Of a DNA stretch of 64,000 nucleotides, positions 34,096 to 44,200 are shown piece after piece; the stretch's first letter is position 1, and each line of letters begins with the position of its first letter. This stretch comes from CAZWSC01 sp964636385. GTDB taxonomy: Bacteria > Eisenbacteria > RBG-16-71-46 > CAIMUX01. The notes under the pieces are model-generated. The model saw only the letters and a list, made by a program, of their open reading frames with translations. It ran no database searches and had not been told where the DNA came from. The stretch spans positions 143,472 through 207,471 of the forward strand of contig CAZWSC010000096.1 of assembly GCA_964636385.1 (NCBI GenBank), in the 5' to 3' direction. The translations under genes and the position numbers were made by a program.

Positions 34096-37000
34096 CTATT
34101 CAAGATGCAGCAGCTTCCTCATCCCGGAGCGGCCGCCCGCATCAAGCCTGTAGAAGTATACTCCGGAGGGAACCTCGCCGCCGTGGTCATCCCGGCCGTT
34201 CCAGACAACAGTGTGAGCTCCGGCAGGCAGGGACCCATCAACCAGGCTGCGGACCCTGCGACCCTGCACATCGTACACGGTAAGCCTTGCCGACGATGCC
34301 TGCTCCAGCGAGAACCGTATCGCCGTATCCCTTGAGAACGGATTCGGCCGGTTCTGGAACAGCACGAAGGCGGACGGCGTGTCCGGATCCCCGACCGATG
34401 CCGATGCGGCACGGAACACCTCGATGCCGAAGTCGTCAATGGCCGCCTCAACAAGCCCGGGTGAGCCAAGGTCACATGCCACCCAGCGGAAAACCACCTG
34501 GTCGGTCAACTCGATGAACTCCGTCAGATCGAACGAGCGCTCCCTCCAGAAGTTCTCATGAGAATCGACACGTTCCAGTGGCACCCAGTCCAGGCCTCCA
34601 TTGCCGGAGACATCGATTATGAAGGTGTCGTCCGCGCTGTTGCCCGTGATCGCCCACCAGCGCCAATAGGTGACGAAAGCCCTCTCCTGGCCGCTCAGGT
34701 CGAAGGTCGGGCTCATAAGTGTTGTACAGCCATCGTCGACATCGTTGTATCCCGGGCCCTGGCCGGCTGTGTGCTGTCCTGTGATGAAACAGATGACCCC
34801 GGGGTCGGGTGTGTGGTCATGATCGGGCTGGACCGGATCGCCGTTCCACTCAGTTCCTATCGGATCGGCCCGCTCCCAAAGGCCAGCCGTGGCATCGTCT
34901 CCCGGCACCCCCGTGATCCAGTCGGTGTCCTCCGGGTCCTCCACGTCGTAGAAGTAGAACATCTCCGTGATCAGGAAGGTCAGGAAGTCCGCCGGAGCGC
35001 CGTGCGGGTAGACCGATTCCCAGCCCGCGTTGTCCCGTGCCTGGACGTAATAGTCGATCGTCATGCCGGATGGCAGGCCCGGGATCTCCCCGCTCCAGCC
35101 ATCGAGTGAAAGCGTCATGGGGACGGGGATCCAGCCTCCTCCGTTCACCCTGTATATGACCTCAGCCGAAGCGATGCCGCTTGCATCGTATATGCTCGCG
35201 TCCACGACGTAGGGGCCGGTGTTGTCGGTGGTCCTCTCCAGCACCGTAACGTCGGTTATCTCGGGGCCGGCGATGTCGGTAAGGGAGAAGTTGAGCTGGG
35301 TTGTGGATGACTCGTTTATCGTGACCGCATGGGCGGTGTCCGGCTCAAAGCCGGCCGCGCTTGCCGTGATGTCGAAGGTTCCGATCGGTGCACTCCCCCC
35401 GTAGCTCCCGTCGGCCGAGGTGTAGAAGACGCGACCGCCTCCGAGTATGGAAACCTCCGCTCCCGGAATGGGTGCATTCATGTGGGACGCGTTTATGACC
35501 ATCCCTTCGAGTACGCCGGTGGGCTGGGCGGCTATCGGCATGAACCGTATCGCGCGGCCTGCGGCCAGCGTGGCCGAACCGGGTGTGTAAAGGTTGAAGT
35601 AGGTGTAGAGCAGGCCGACTGTCTGGTCCCGGTTCTGGATCCCGACTGTGGCGTAGCCGTCAGTCGTGTCCACGTTGTTTACCGTGTGGTACTGCATGTC
35701 GATGATCCCGTCCCCGGAGACGGTGGGGTAGTGGGCGGGATCGTGCAGGATGACCTGGAAGGTTTCGAGGTGGTTGCCGAAACGGTTGCGCATCCTGCTC
35801 CACTGGCAGATCCACCTGTTGTTCGCTGCATCGTACCGCTGGAATACGCCGGCGCCCCCGGACTGGTAGAGATCGTCCCAGAACACCGCCACGAGGTTCT
35901 GGGGCGATCCTGCGGACGGGATTGTCCAGTTGCGGTAGTCGGTGAGATAGGTGTCTCCGAAGGCCAGCCAGCCGTTTGAACAGACAGTCACGCGGTCGAA
36001 GGTCTCCCCGTAGTACTGGAAGGTGAACGGCAGGTTGATGGTCCGTGACTTGTCCTGGTGCTCGCCGTAGTCGCCGAGAACTATCTCGGCGCCTGTTCCG
36101 CCGTAGTTGGGATCCACCTCGATCCAGTCGTACGTCGGAGACTCCAGGTACGAGGTGTCCGTATTGTCGAATGCGTAGTAACCGTAGGCGTCAGGACCGG
36201 TGGGATCGGTTGCCGTGCGAAGCCCTATGACCAGGGAAAAACGGGTCGTGTCGATCACGCCGCCGTTGAACGTGGTGATGATCTCGAACGGGGCTTCATG
36301 GCCGGCAAAGGTCTCGTCGGATGCCTCAACAGTGAAACGGTTGACGCTGTTCGTTTCGTTTCCGCCCATCGGTATGTTCGGGTAGGATCCTGACGGGTCG
36401 ACAACCGTGATCCACGGGCTGGCGGAGGTCAGGACTGCGGTGATGCCCGAGGCGTTCTCGTCCCCGGTGTTGTTCAGGCGAACGGCCAGGTCCACCGTCT
36501 GGCCGGGATCGATCCTGCCGTTCCCGCCGTCTCCGTACAGCGTGACAGTACCCGCCACGAACTCGGCCGAGGAAACGGTGATCTCCACAATCGACTGCCA
36601 GTTGCTCATTCCCGACACGATGTCGAGCCCGAAGCGGATGACATGCCCGTTCGGACACGCGGGATCGAGGGAGAAGACGTAGTCGCCGCTGCTCCACGCC
36701 GTCTGGCCGCCGGCGATGTTTCCGTAGGTCTGGTTGTCGCTGATGAGTGTGACGTACGGATCATCGGTCGTGAGCTCCGCCGAAACGGAGTTTGCAGTCT
36801 GGCTTCCGAAGTTCCGCAGGAGTATCGGGAGCCCGACTGTCTCACCGGGATTCAGCCGTCCGTTCCCGTTCCCCTGACTGTCGTCAAGCTCGTAGTCCTG
36901 GAAGCCGACGTACTGAAGCGGGATTGTGACCGGCATGTCGGCCAGGTAGGGCTTGTGGTCATACTTCGTTACCGTCACTTGCATTGTGCCTGTTGTGAGG

Positions 37001-38922
37001 GCACTGACCGGGAGCTGGCAGAAACCGGAAGCGTCCGTGTATCCCACCGACCAGGTTTCCGTCCCCTTCATGAGGCAGACCTTCGCGCCGGCCACCGGCA
37101 TGAACCCCTGGCTGACCGTTACGTTCACTGCGTTCGTGCCAACGGCTATCTGCGATGGATGCGACACCGTCATGGTGGCAGGGTATGCCGTCCATACCGG
37201 AACGGCAGGGTCTCCCATCAGGTTGTTCCAGTACGAGTTTCTCGAAACGGCATAGGTCTGTCCCGGGTAGTTGATGTACAAGCCAAGCTTGCCCATCGTG
37301 AGGGCGGCCCCCATCTCCCGTATGTCCGCGTAGATGACCGCATGCCAGGTGCCCTTGGTCATCGCGTTGTTGTACCGTGTGTTGGTGCTGGAGGTGGCAG
37401 TGCCGATGCAGCCTATCGTGCCCTTCGGGTTTCCAACCGAACCTGCCCGGAGGAAACCCTCCGACCGCGTTTCGTTCTCGCTGGCGAAGTTTCCGGTTCC
37501 GCAGGTGCTGATGGTGCCGAACGGGAGCCGGTAGCCATTCGTCAGCTGGTAGGTGTTCGAGTTGCTCCAGCCGCTCATTCCCAGCCACCCGCGGTAGCAG
37601 AAGACGGTGGATCCCTGGTTAAGCGATGCAGTCATCTGACTGGTGAAGCTGCCGCTGTATATGGTGTCGACTCTCGTGTAGTTCAGTTGGAGCAGGCGTG
37701 TCTTGACCCACTGCATCAGCTGAACACAACTGAAGCCGGATATGCTCGGATCCCCGGCGAGGGTTGCCGCCGTGAACCAGGATGGATCCTGCGTGTAGGG
37801 GTTCCTCTCGTACCCCATGATCTTGTCGATGATGACGTCCAGATGCGTCGTGTTCTGAATGCTCAACCTCCCGATGTGGACATCGAGGAGTATGTCGTCT
37901 CCTTCCAGCTGGCCGTAGGGATGGTCTCCCTCCCCGCCGCCGGAGTGGAACCATGTGGGTATTGCGTAGGAGCCGTTGTGGTCGCCGACGATCGCTATGT
38001 ACTCGGGCGGGTACTCCCAGTTGTCGTAGGCGTTCTGTATGTAGTTCTTGATGCTGCTTGTCGTGGTGCCGGTCTCGGCGGTGGTGGCCAGGTAGACCCT
38101 GGTGCCGCTGCGCCTGCGCCATTCCACCAGCGGTTCGAGCCGCGACGTGACAGCCGAGCTGTTCGGGCAGATGATGAGATACGTGCCGTCCTCCACGGCC
38201 CTGTCTCCCGCGAAGTCGTCGTAGTTGATCACGGCCTCTCTGTATATTCTGTCGAACGAACGGGGGATTGGGCGGGACTCGCCTGTTCTCTGGTTTGTGA
38301 GGTTCTCCCCCTCGAAGGAGAGTTCAACCCGGATCCGCCTGGCCACACGGATCTTTTCCATGGCAGGGTTGTAGCTGACCGGCTGGAACGTAAGCGAGGC
38401 CACCCGGAAGCCCCGCATGAGGGCGGGATCGCCCGTGATGACGGGATGAGCGTTGCCAAAAGAGTTGACCGCATAGGCGGCGCTGTCCAGGACCAGCGAT
38501 GCCGCATCCCTGGGTTGAACGGGGAGAATGCGGTAGCCGTCGTACTCCTCCTCCTCCAGGACTGTGTAGGAAATGCGGACGTCCGCCCTGTCCGGAATCG
38601 CCACCAGACGGCCGAAGACGGGAAGACCAGGCTGCCCGATCTCGCCAGCATCGCCCCCTCCCGGGATGCTCAGGGTATGAAAGACCTTTCCGTCGATCAT
38701 GTCCTCGGCAACGGCCAGCGTCGGGAGCTCGAACTCCATCTCCACGCCCTGCCTGCTGCTCGACAGAAGAGTGATCCCAGGGATTTCATCCGGCGCACCG
38801 TTTCCGAGGATGCGCAGCGTCGGCATGTCTGCCGATGCGGGAACGGCGAAGATCACTGCGAACAGCACTGCGGCGGCAGGCAGCAGCCTGCTGTGACGGG
38901 TGAGGCGATACAAGAGGCTCAT
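34096..38922 (-). CDS. Secreted gingipain-like C25 family protein with sorting domain, catalytic His not seen
   Basis: Start at 38922 behind GGGGGGAAC. The 1608 residues read, roughly: signal peptide 1-32; propeptide-like region to 225; C25 domain about 245-575 (YLIICPNSSAV, PPEYIAIVGDHNGSY); Ig-like domain to 680; two CARDB-like repeats to 900 (GRLNPGETVGLPILLRN, GRIDPGQTVDLAVRLNN); an YYGETFDRVTVCSNGWLAF domain to 1120; a carboxypeptidase-regulatory-like domain to 1200; an Ig and a jelly-roll-like domain; FlgD-like sorting domain 1510-1608 (NRPNPFSRD, SGVYFYRL). The nucleophile is present (Cys474 in ISTCGTGNF), but the segment where YxGHG is expected reads YRGWLGMSGW (Trp446), with no histidine. 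It may be inactive or use another His. Confidence 0.9.
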   Translation of the reverse strand: MSLLYRLTRHSRLLPAAAVLFAVIFAVPASADMPTLRILGNGAPDEIPGITLLSSSRQGVEMEFELPTLAVAEDMIDGKVFHTLSIPGGGDAGEIGQPGLPVFGRLVAIPDRADVRISYTVLEEEEYDGYRILPVQPRDAASLVLDSAAYAVNSFGNAHPVITGDPALMRGFRVASLTFQPVSYNPAMEKIRVARRIRVELSFEGENLTNQRTGESRPIPRSFDRIYREAVINYDDFAGDRAVEDGTYLIICPNSSAVTSRLEPLVEWRRRSGTRVYLATTAETGTTTSSIKNYIQNAYDNWEYPPEYIAIVGDHNGSYAIPTWFHSGGGEGDHPYGQLEGDDILLDVHIGRLSIQNTTHLDVIIDKIMGYERNPYTQDPSWFTAATLAGDPSISGFSCVQLMQWVKTRLLQLNYTRVDTIYSGSFTSQMTASLNQGSTVFCYRGWLGMSGWSNSNTYQLTNGYRLPFGTISTCGTGNFASENETRSEGFLRAGSVGNPKGTIGCIGTATSSTNTRYNNAMTKGTWHAVIYADIREMGAALTMGKLGLYINYPGQTYAVSRNSYWNNLMGDPAVPVWTAYPATMTVSHPSQIAVGTNAVNVTVSQGFMPVAGAKVCLMKGTETWSVGYTDASGFCQLPVSALTTGTMQVTVTKYDHKPYLADMPVTIPLQYVGFQDYELDDSQGNGNGRLNPGETVGLPILLRNFGSQTANSVSAELTTDDPYVTLISDNQTYGNIAGGQTAWSSGDYVFSLDPACPNGHVIRFGLDIVSGMSNWQSIVEITVSSAEFVAGTVTLYGDGGNGRIDPGQTVDLAVRLNNTGDENASGITAVLTSASPWITVVDPSGSYPNIPMGGNETNSVNRFTVEASDETFAGHEAPFEIITTFNGGVIDTTRFSLVIGLRTATDPTGPDAYGYYAFDNTDTSYLESPTYDWIEVDPNYGGTGAEIVLGDYGEHQDKSRTINLPFTFQYYGETFDRVTVCSNGWLAFGDTYLTDYRNWTIPSAGSPQNLVAVFWDDLYQSGGAGVFQRYDAANNRWICQWSRMRNRFGNHLETFQVILHDPAHYPTVSGDGIIDMQYHTVNNVDTTDGYATVGIQNRDQTVGLLYTYFNLYTPGSATLAAGRAIRFMPIAAQPTGVLEGMVINASHMNAPIPGAEVSILGGGRVFYTSADGSYGGSAPIGTFDITASAAGFEPDTAHAVTINESSTTQLNFSLTDIAGPEITDVTVLERTTDNTGPYVVDASIYDASGIASAEVIYRVNGGGWIPVPMTLSLDGWSGEIPGLPSGMTIDYYVQARDNAGWESVYPHGAPADFLTFLITEMFYFYDVEDPEDTDWITGVPGDDATAGLWERADPIGTEWNGDPVQPDHDHTPDPGVICFITGQHTAGQGPGYNDVDDGCTTLMSPTFDLSGQERAFVTYWRWWAITGNSADDTFIIDVSGNGGLDWVPLERVDSHENFWRERSFDLTEFIELTDQVVFRWVACDLGSPGLVEAAIDDFGIEVFRAASASVGDPDTPSAFVLFQNRPNPFSRDTAIRFSLEQASSARLTVYDVQGRRVRSLVDGSLPAGAHTVVWNGRDDHGGEVPSGVYFYRLDAGGRSGMRKLLHLE

Positions 38923-39296
38923 CAGTTCCCCCCAATATTCCTTGCTCATGTGACTGCAGGTCATGCGAAGAACCCCCAGGCACAATTCGGCAGATCCAGG
39001 TACGAGGGCGCGGGAGATGGAGGCACTGCGTTATGCGTAGACCAATTTCCCGCACGCAGGAAGATATCAGACAAATGATACACCATCATGGGGTTCCGAT
39101 GGAAGCACAAGGTCGGTCCGGAGGCCGTAAAGTTCTTCTTCCGGAACTGCTGCAGGCACAGGATCAGCCTTCCATCCGTAAGGCCTTTGCCGGGGGCAGG
39201 TTCTTCGAGTGCACGATGACAGTCACGCTTCCGCTGTGCTATACTTAGGGTTGCTGTATCCAGCACTATGATCCGACAACCCTAGGGGGATTCGCC
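38923..39296. other. 374-base divergent promoter region
   Basis: It separates two divergent secreted-protein genes. The plus-strand promoter at 39216-39245 is clear. I could not identify a convincing minus-strand promoter for the C25 gene, and see no other feature. Confidence 0.5.
39216..39245 (+). promoter_or_regulatory. Candidate sigma-70 promoter with extended -10
   Basis: ATGACA (39216-39221, five of six matches to the -35 consensus), an 18-base spacer ending TGC, and TATACT (39240-39245). The TGn before the -10 makes it an extended -10 promoter. It is the best promoter in the window and should give a leader of about 45 bases before the ATG at 39297. Confidence 0.65.
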
Positions 39297-40946
39297 ATGA
39301 AGAGCCTTCTCGTCGCCGTTATCCTGGCCGTTCCGGTCCTCGCCCATTCAGCCCAGGCCGGGACCCTTCACGTTCCGAGCCAGTATCCGACCATTCAGGC
39401 GGCTGTCGACGTTGCCGTTCCCGGCGATGTAATTGTCGTTGCAGCAGGGATATACGATGACAACACAAACCAGTCCAGCCCAACCGACACGACCAGGTGT
39501 GTCGTCAGGATGAAGTCCGGCATCACCATAAGGGGTGCCGGCATGGGAGAGACGATAATTGACGCCCTGAGCCGCGGCCGCGGGATCTACTGCGAGGAGG
39601 TGGTTGACGCCACTATTGAGCACCTGACTGTGAGGGGGGCCTGTACCCCGAGCTATGGCGCCGGGATCTTCTGTTACAACGGTTCTTCTCCGGTTCTGAA
39701 TGAGCTCGAGATCACCGACAACGACGATGCCGCGCTCCTCATAATGAACAGCTCCTCTCCGCACGTGATCAACTGCATGGTCACAGGCAATCATTCCAAG
39801 CAGGGTGGAGGCATATCCATCGAGAATGAGAGCAGTCCCGTCTTTTCGAACACCACCATCACCGGGAACAACGCACCCGTGGGCGGTGGGGCTTTCATCC
39901 GCAACAACTGCAATGTCCTTTTCGAGTACTGCACAATCTCCACCAACCAGCTCGACTCTCCGAATGCAAGCGGGGGCGGTTTGGCGATCGTCAACGCCAA
40001 TGTGACTCTCAGGCACTGTGCAGTCGAGAACAACTCCGGCACGGGCTCGGGGGGCGGCCTGGCCATACTCGACTACGCCAATCTGACCGCTGAGAACACC
40101 CGGATCGTGGGCAACTCGACATCAGACCACTACGGCAGTGGAGGCGGCATCTACCTCGAGTTTGCCAATGCGACCCTGACAGAATGCCTTATCGCGGACA
40201 ACACGACCTCCGGGATAGGCGCAGAAGGTGCGGGGATCTATGCGATCTTCGCATTTCAGCTGGACCTGACACAGTGCACCATTGCAGGAAACCTGGGCGA
40301 GGATTCGAGTGTCGTCGGGGGCGGTATCACGGCCTTCTGGGCCAACCCGGCGATCTCAAAGTGCATAATCGCGCTGAACTCCGGCAGGGGTCTTCACTGT
40401 CTCGACGAAGCCGTCCCGGTTGTCTCCTGCACGAACATCTTTGGCAATCCCGGCGGCGATGAGATCTGCGGGACCGACGCCGGTGGCAACTTCATCCTGG
40501 ATCCGCTCTTCTGCGACGTCGGGGCAGGCGATTACCGCCTGCAGGATGCGTCCCCCTGCGCTCCCGGCCAGCATCCTGACGGCGCCGGGGTCTGCGATGG
40601 GGATCGCCTTGGTTCCGAGCCGGTCGGATGCGCCCCTGTCTCGGTCGAAGAGCCCATCGAGGCTTCCCGCGACCGGGTCCTCTGGAGCGAGCCGAATCCC
40701 GGGATCGGCGGTACCGCAGTCCACTTCACGCTGCGGAATCCGGCGGTAGTGCGTCTTACCGTGCACGATGTGACCGGCCGGGTTGTCCGCACACTGACAG
40801 AGGGCACCGCCGGGGTGGGATTGCACCGCGTAGCCTGGGACGGCCGGGACGACACGGGCTCGCAGGTGCCGGCCGGCGTCTACTTCGGGAGGCTCACCAT
40901 GGGAGGATCCCTTGCCGGGACGCACAGGCTGGTCCTGGTTCGTTAG
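39297..40946 (+). CDS. Secreted parallel beta-helix protein with FlgD-like sorting domain
   Basis: A 549-residue protein with a signal peptide (LLVAVILAVPVLAHSAQAG), then VPSQYPTIQAAVDVAVPGD, which is the usual opening of right-handed parallel beta-helix (pectate-lyase-like) repeats, continuing to about residue 430 with repeated NGSSPVLN, NSSSPHVIN and ESSPVFSN turns. The last 95 residues are a FlgD-like Ig/T9SS type A sorting domain (SEPNPGIGG, VHDVTGRVVRTL, PAGVYFGRL). No catalytic residues can be assigned. It stands between two C25-like proteins and resembles the beta-helix part of the C10 protease at 19625. Likely a surface or released adhesin-like or glycan-binding protein. Confidence 0.88.
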   Translation: MKSLLVAVILAVPVLAHSAQAGTLHVPSQYPTIQAAVDVAVPGDVIVVAAGIYDDNTNQSSPTDTTRCVVRMKSGITIRGAGMGETIIDALSRGRGIYCEEVVDATIEHLTVRGACTPSYGAGIFCYNGSSPVLNELEITDNDDAALLIMNSSSPHVINCMVTGNHSKQGGGISIENESSPVFSNTTITGNNAPVGGGAFIRNNCNVLFEYCTISTNQLDSPNASGGGLAIVNANVTLRHCAVENNSGTGSGGGLAILDYANLTAENTRIVGNSTSDHYGSGGGIYLEFANATLTECLIADNTTSGIGAEGAGIYAIFAFQLDLTQCTIAGNLGEDSSVVGGGITAFWANPAISKCIIALNSGRGLHCLDEAVPVVSCTNIFGNPGGDEICGTDAGGNFILDPLFCDVGAGDYRLQDASPCAPGQHPDGAGVCDGDRLGSEPVGCAPVSVEEPIEASRDRVLWSEPNPGIGGTAVHFTLRNPAVVRLTVHDVTGRVVRTLTEGTAGVGLHRVAWDGRDDTGSQVPAGVYFGRLTMGGSLAGTHRLVLVR

Positions 40947-40988
40947 GGCAGACTTCACACACACATGTCTCTCGCGCTTCTTGCTCCG

Positions 40989-41031
40989 CGGGCTGCCGGA
41001 TGATAGGGTCTTGATCGTCCCCGGCAGCCCG
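40989..41031 (+). terminator. Hairpin after the beta-helix gene
   Basis: CGGGCTGCCGG (40989-40999) and CCGGCAGCCCG (41021-41031) form a perfect 11-bp stem around a 21-base loop, 43 bases after the stop codon. No T-tract follows. Confidence 0.5.
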
Positions 41032-41202
41032 ACACTGCTCTATCCCACGCTGTCCGGCCGGGGACGCCGGATGATCTCCATTGAGGGGGCAAACTACGCC
41101 GGCCCGGTGAGACTGCGGGGAGCCTGTCAGCCTTGGTCGTGAAGTGCGCGTGTATGCGCGTCTCGCGATCCCGCGGTGCTCAATCGGGCCTGGGAGGGAA
41201 CC

Positions 41203-44200
41203 GTGTACAGGTTGTCGACTTCGGCTACGCATGCGTCAGGTTCGTCAACGAGGCTTTTCCGGACGGATCGTCCGGTGACAGGGCAGGCGATCAGTCTCCC
41301 GCGCCATCTCATGAGATGGGTCGGTCCTTTGCTCGCATCGGTGCTGGTCCTGCTGGGTCTGCCGGATTCGGCTCCGGCGGCGCTGTCGCTCCGGCAGGCC
41401 GTGGATGCGGACCTCACGATCCGCCTTCAGGGGCAGATCGCCGATCTGCAGGAGTCCTCAGTCCGCCTGGCCATAGTGCCTGACGGCCGCAAAGCTGCCG
41501 GAGCCAGGGTGCTCCTTAACGGCACGGATGCCACCGGAGACGGCCTCGTGGAGGTCGGGCCGCCATTCACCGTTCGGGGTGTGCAGTTCGTCCCGGTGAT
41601 CCAGCATCCCGCCGACCCGGGCAAGGGACTCGGCCCCGTCGAGATCGAGGTTGTCCTGGATACGGAGCCCGATGATGCATCGAAGCTCCTGGGTCAGAGC
41701 CGTGCCCGCCGGTTCAGCCGCGGGTTCTACAGGCCCCTCGCCAGGTTACTCGACGAAGAGCAGCTTGCCGCTCTCGAGTCGGATCTGCCCGGTTCCTACC
41801 TCATCATCTCTGCCCCGCAGTACCAGGCCGCTGTTGAGCCCCTTGCGCAGTGGAAAAGGGAGAAGGGGTATGTGACCGAGCTCGTGACCACCGACCAGGC
41901 CGGCGGGAGCGTGGCCCAGATCCGGGAGTTCGTCTCGGACCGCTATCGCAACGCCGATGTTCCGCCCCAGTTTGTCCTGCTTGTCGGTGATGTCGACGTG
42001 ATGCCTGTGGGAACCTTCGACGGCAGCGTCACCGACCACTACATCAGCATGATCGACGGTGACGACTTCCTGCCTGACCTCAGCGTGGGAAGGCTTTCCG
42101 GGACCGGCTTGGTGGACATCCAGACGTTTGTGGCTAAGATCCTCCGGCATGAGATGGATCCGTACCGCGAAGAAGGAGGCGAGTGGTTCAGACGCGGTCT
42201 GATGGTTGCAGCGAACTATGCCTCCACAACCCCCATTGCCACATCCCGATGGTGCAGGCTCCAGCTGCTGGATACCGGCTTTTCGCAGGTCGACACGCTG
42301 TTCCACCCGCCGTTGCCTTACAGCAACGGCCACTTCTTCATCAACCCGAAGGTGAACGCGGGGGTGTCGATCATCGGATATCGCGGCTGGGCGCGAGGCC
42401 ACCAGGGCTGGGAGCCGCCCATCTACGTGCGGGAGCACGTTATGGCCCTGGAGAACGGGTGGAAGCTTCCCGTGGTGATGAGCTTCGTCTGCCGGAACAA
42501 CGACTTCGGGCACCGCGAGCAGTGCTTCGGCGAGATCTGGACGAACGCCGGGAGTCCCGACGCACCGAAAGGAGCGGTTGCCTTCCTCGGCAACAGCCAC
42601 CCCTGGTCCCACACCCGCTTCAACGATGCCCAGGCCTTTGGCACGTTCAACGCCATCAGGGAGGGGCGTGCCAGGACGCTCGGACAGCTGATGGATGCGG
42701 GCAAGTACGAGAACCTCGTGCAGTTCCCGGCGCAGTTGTACTACGAGGACTTCCGCAGCGCCGCAGTGGAGTTCTACTACTTCATCTACAATCTCCTGGG
42801 CGATCCCGAGATGGAGCTCTGGCTGGCGGAGCCCGTGGACATCGCTGTAGGACACCCCGCCTCGATCTACATCGGGACCGACCTTGTTGAGGTATCGGTT
42901 GAGGATTTCGCCACGCAGGGACCTGTGGAAGGGGCGCGCGTCGGGATCTCCCAGGGCCGGTCGGTTCTGGCGCTCGGCTTCACTGATGCGCATGGGATGG
43001 CCAGGATCCCGATCTCGATACTCTCGGGCGATCAACCTGTCAAGGTCACCGTGACCGGTGCAGGTGTGCAGCCGTATCAGGAGTCGATTCCGGTTTCGCA
43101 GTCTGCCTCGGCGATGCTTGCGGTCTCCGGGATGCTGATCGTGGACAGCGGCGAGGGCGAGAGCCGGGGCAACGGAGACGGCATCCCGAATCCGGGAGAG
43201 ACGATCGAGTTGCATCCGGTTCTGTACAACCATGGTGCGGAGGCGTCCGCACCGATACCGGCCGGACTGTCCGCGGATACCGGCATCGATATAGTCACCG
43301 GCACTGCGAACTATCCCGCCATCCGGCCGGGAGACGAGGCGCACCCGGACGAGCCTTTCGTGATTACCCTGGACAGGGATCTTGCGGACGGAAGACAGCT
43401 GCTCCTGCGGATCGCCGGACTGGGGCCGAGAGACGCCCATCCCGTGCTCAACGTACATGCACCAGCGCTTGTGTACGATGGGCACACCCTGGATGGAGAC
43501 GGGCACCTGATGCCGGGCGGGCGCTCCCTCCTGAGCGTTTCCGTGCGAAACGGGGGGAACCAGGCTTCGGGCAACGTTGTGGCGGTCCTCCGTTCGCTCC
43601 TGCCCGACCTGGCGGTGGTCACCGATTCCACAGCCGACCTTGCGCCCATCCCCGCAGGCGAGCGCGGCGAGTGTACACGGGAGTTCGAGGTCCAGGTTCT
43701 GGACGGTCTTGCCATCGGGCAGGCGGTGCCGTTCATGCTGACCCTGACCGCCCCGAACGGCCGCGTGGAGATGACTTCGTTCTCAATGCTGGTGGGCGAG
43801 GTCGACTACCGGGCGCCCATTGGCCCGGACGCCTACGGATACTATGCATACGACAACTGCGATACCGACTATCCCGACAGTGCGCCCGTGTATGACTGGG
43901 TGACGGCATCGACGGCTTACGGCGGATCGGGAACCCGTCTGAGCCTGAGGGACCAGGACCTGGTTCTGGTGGATCTGCCATTCACCTTCACCTACTACGG
44001 ACGTGACTACGACCAGATCCTGGTAAGCGACAACGGGTGGATCTCCTTCGACACAACCCCCTACTACGACTGGTTCAACTGGAGCATGCCGAGCGCATAC
44101 GGAAACGCCGCCAGGATCGCCCCGTTCTGGGACAACCTGAACCCGCAGTACAGGATCGACGGCGAGTTGGTGGGAGACGGGATCTACATCCTGCACGATG

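Noticed and set aside
36643..39078. 811-codon plus-strand open frame opposite the C25 gene
   Set aside because: Antisense shadow of a GC-rich gene; its product lacks any domain pattern and it has no start context.
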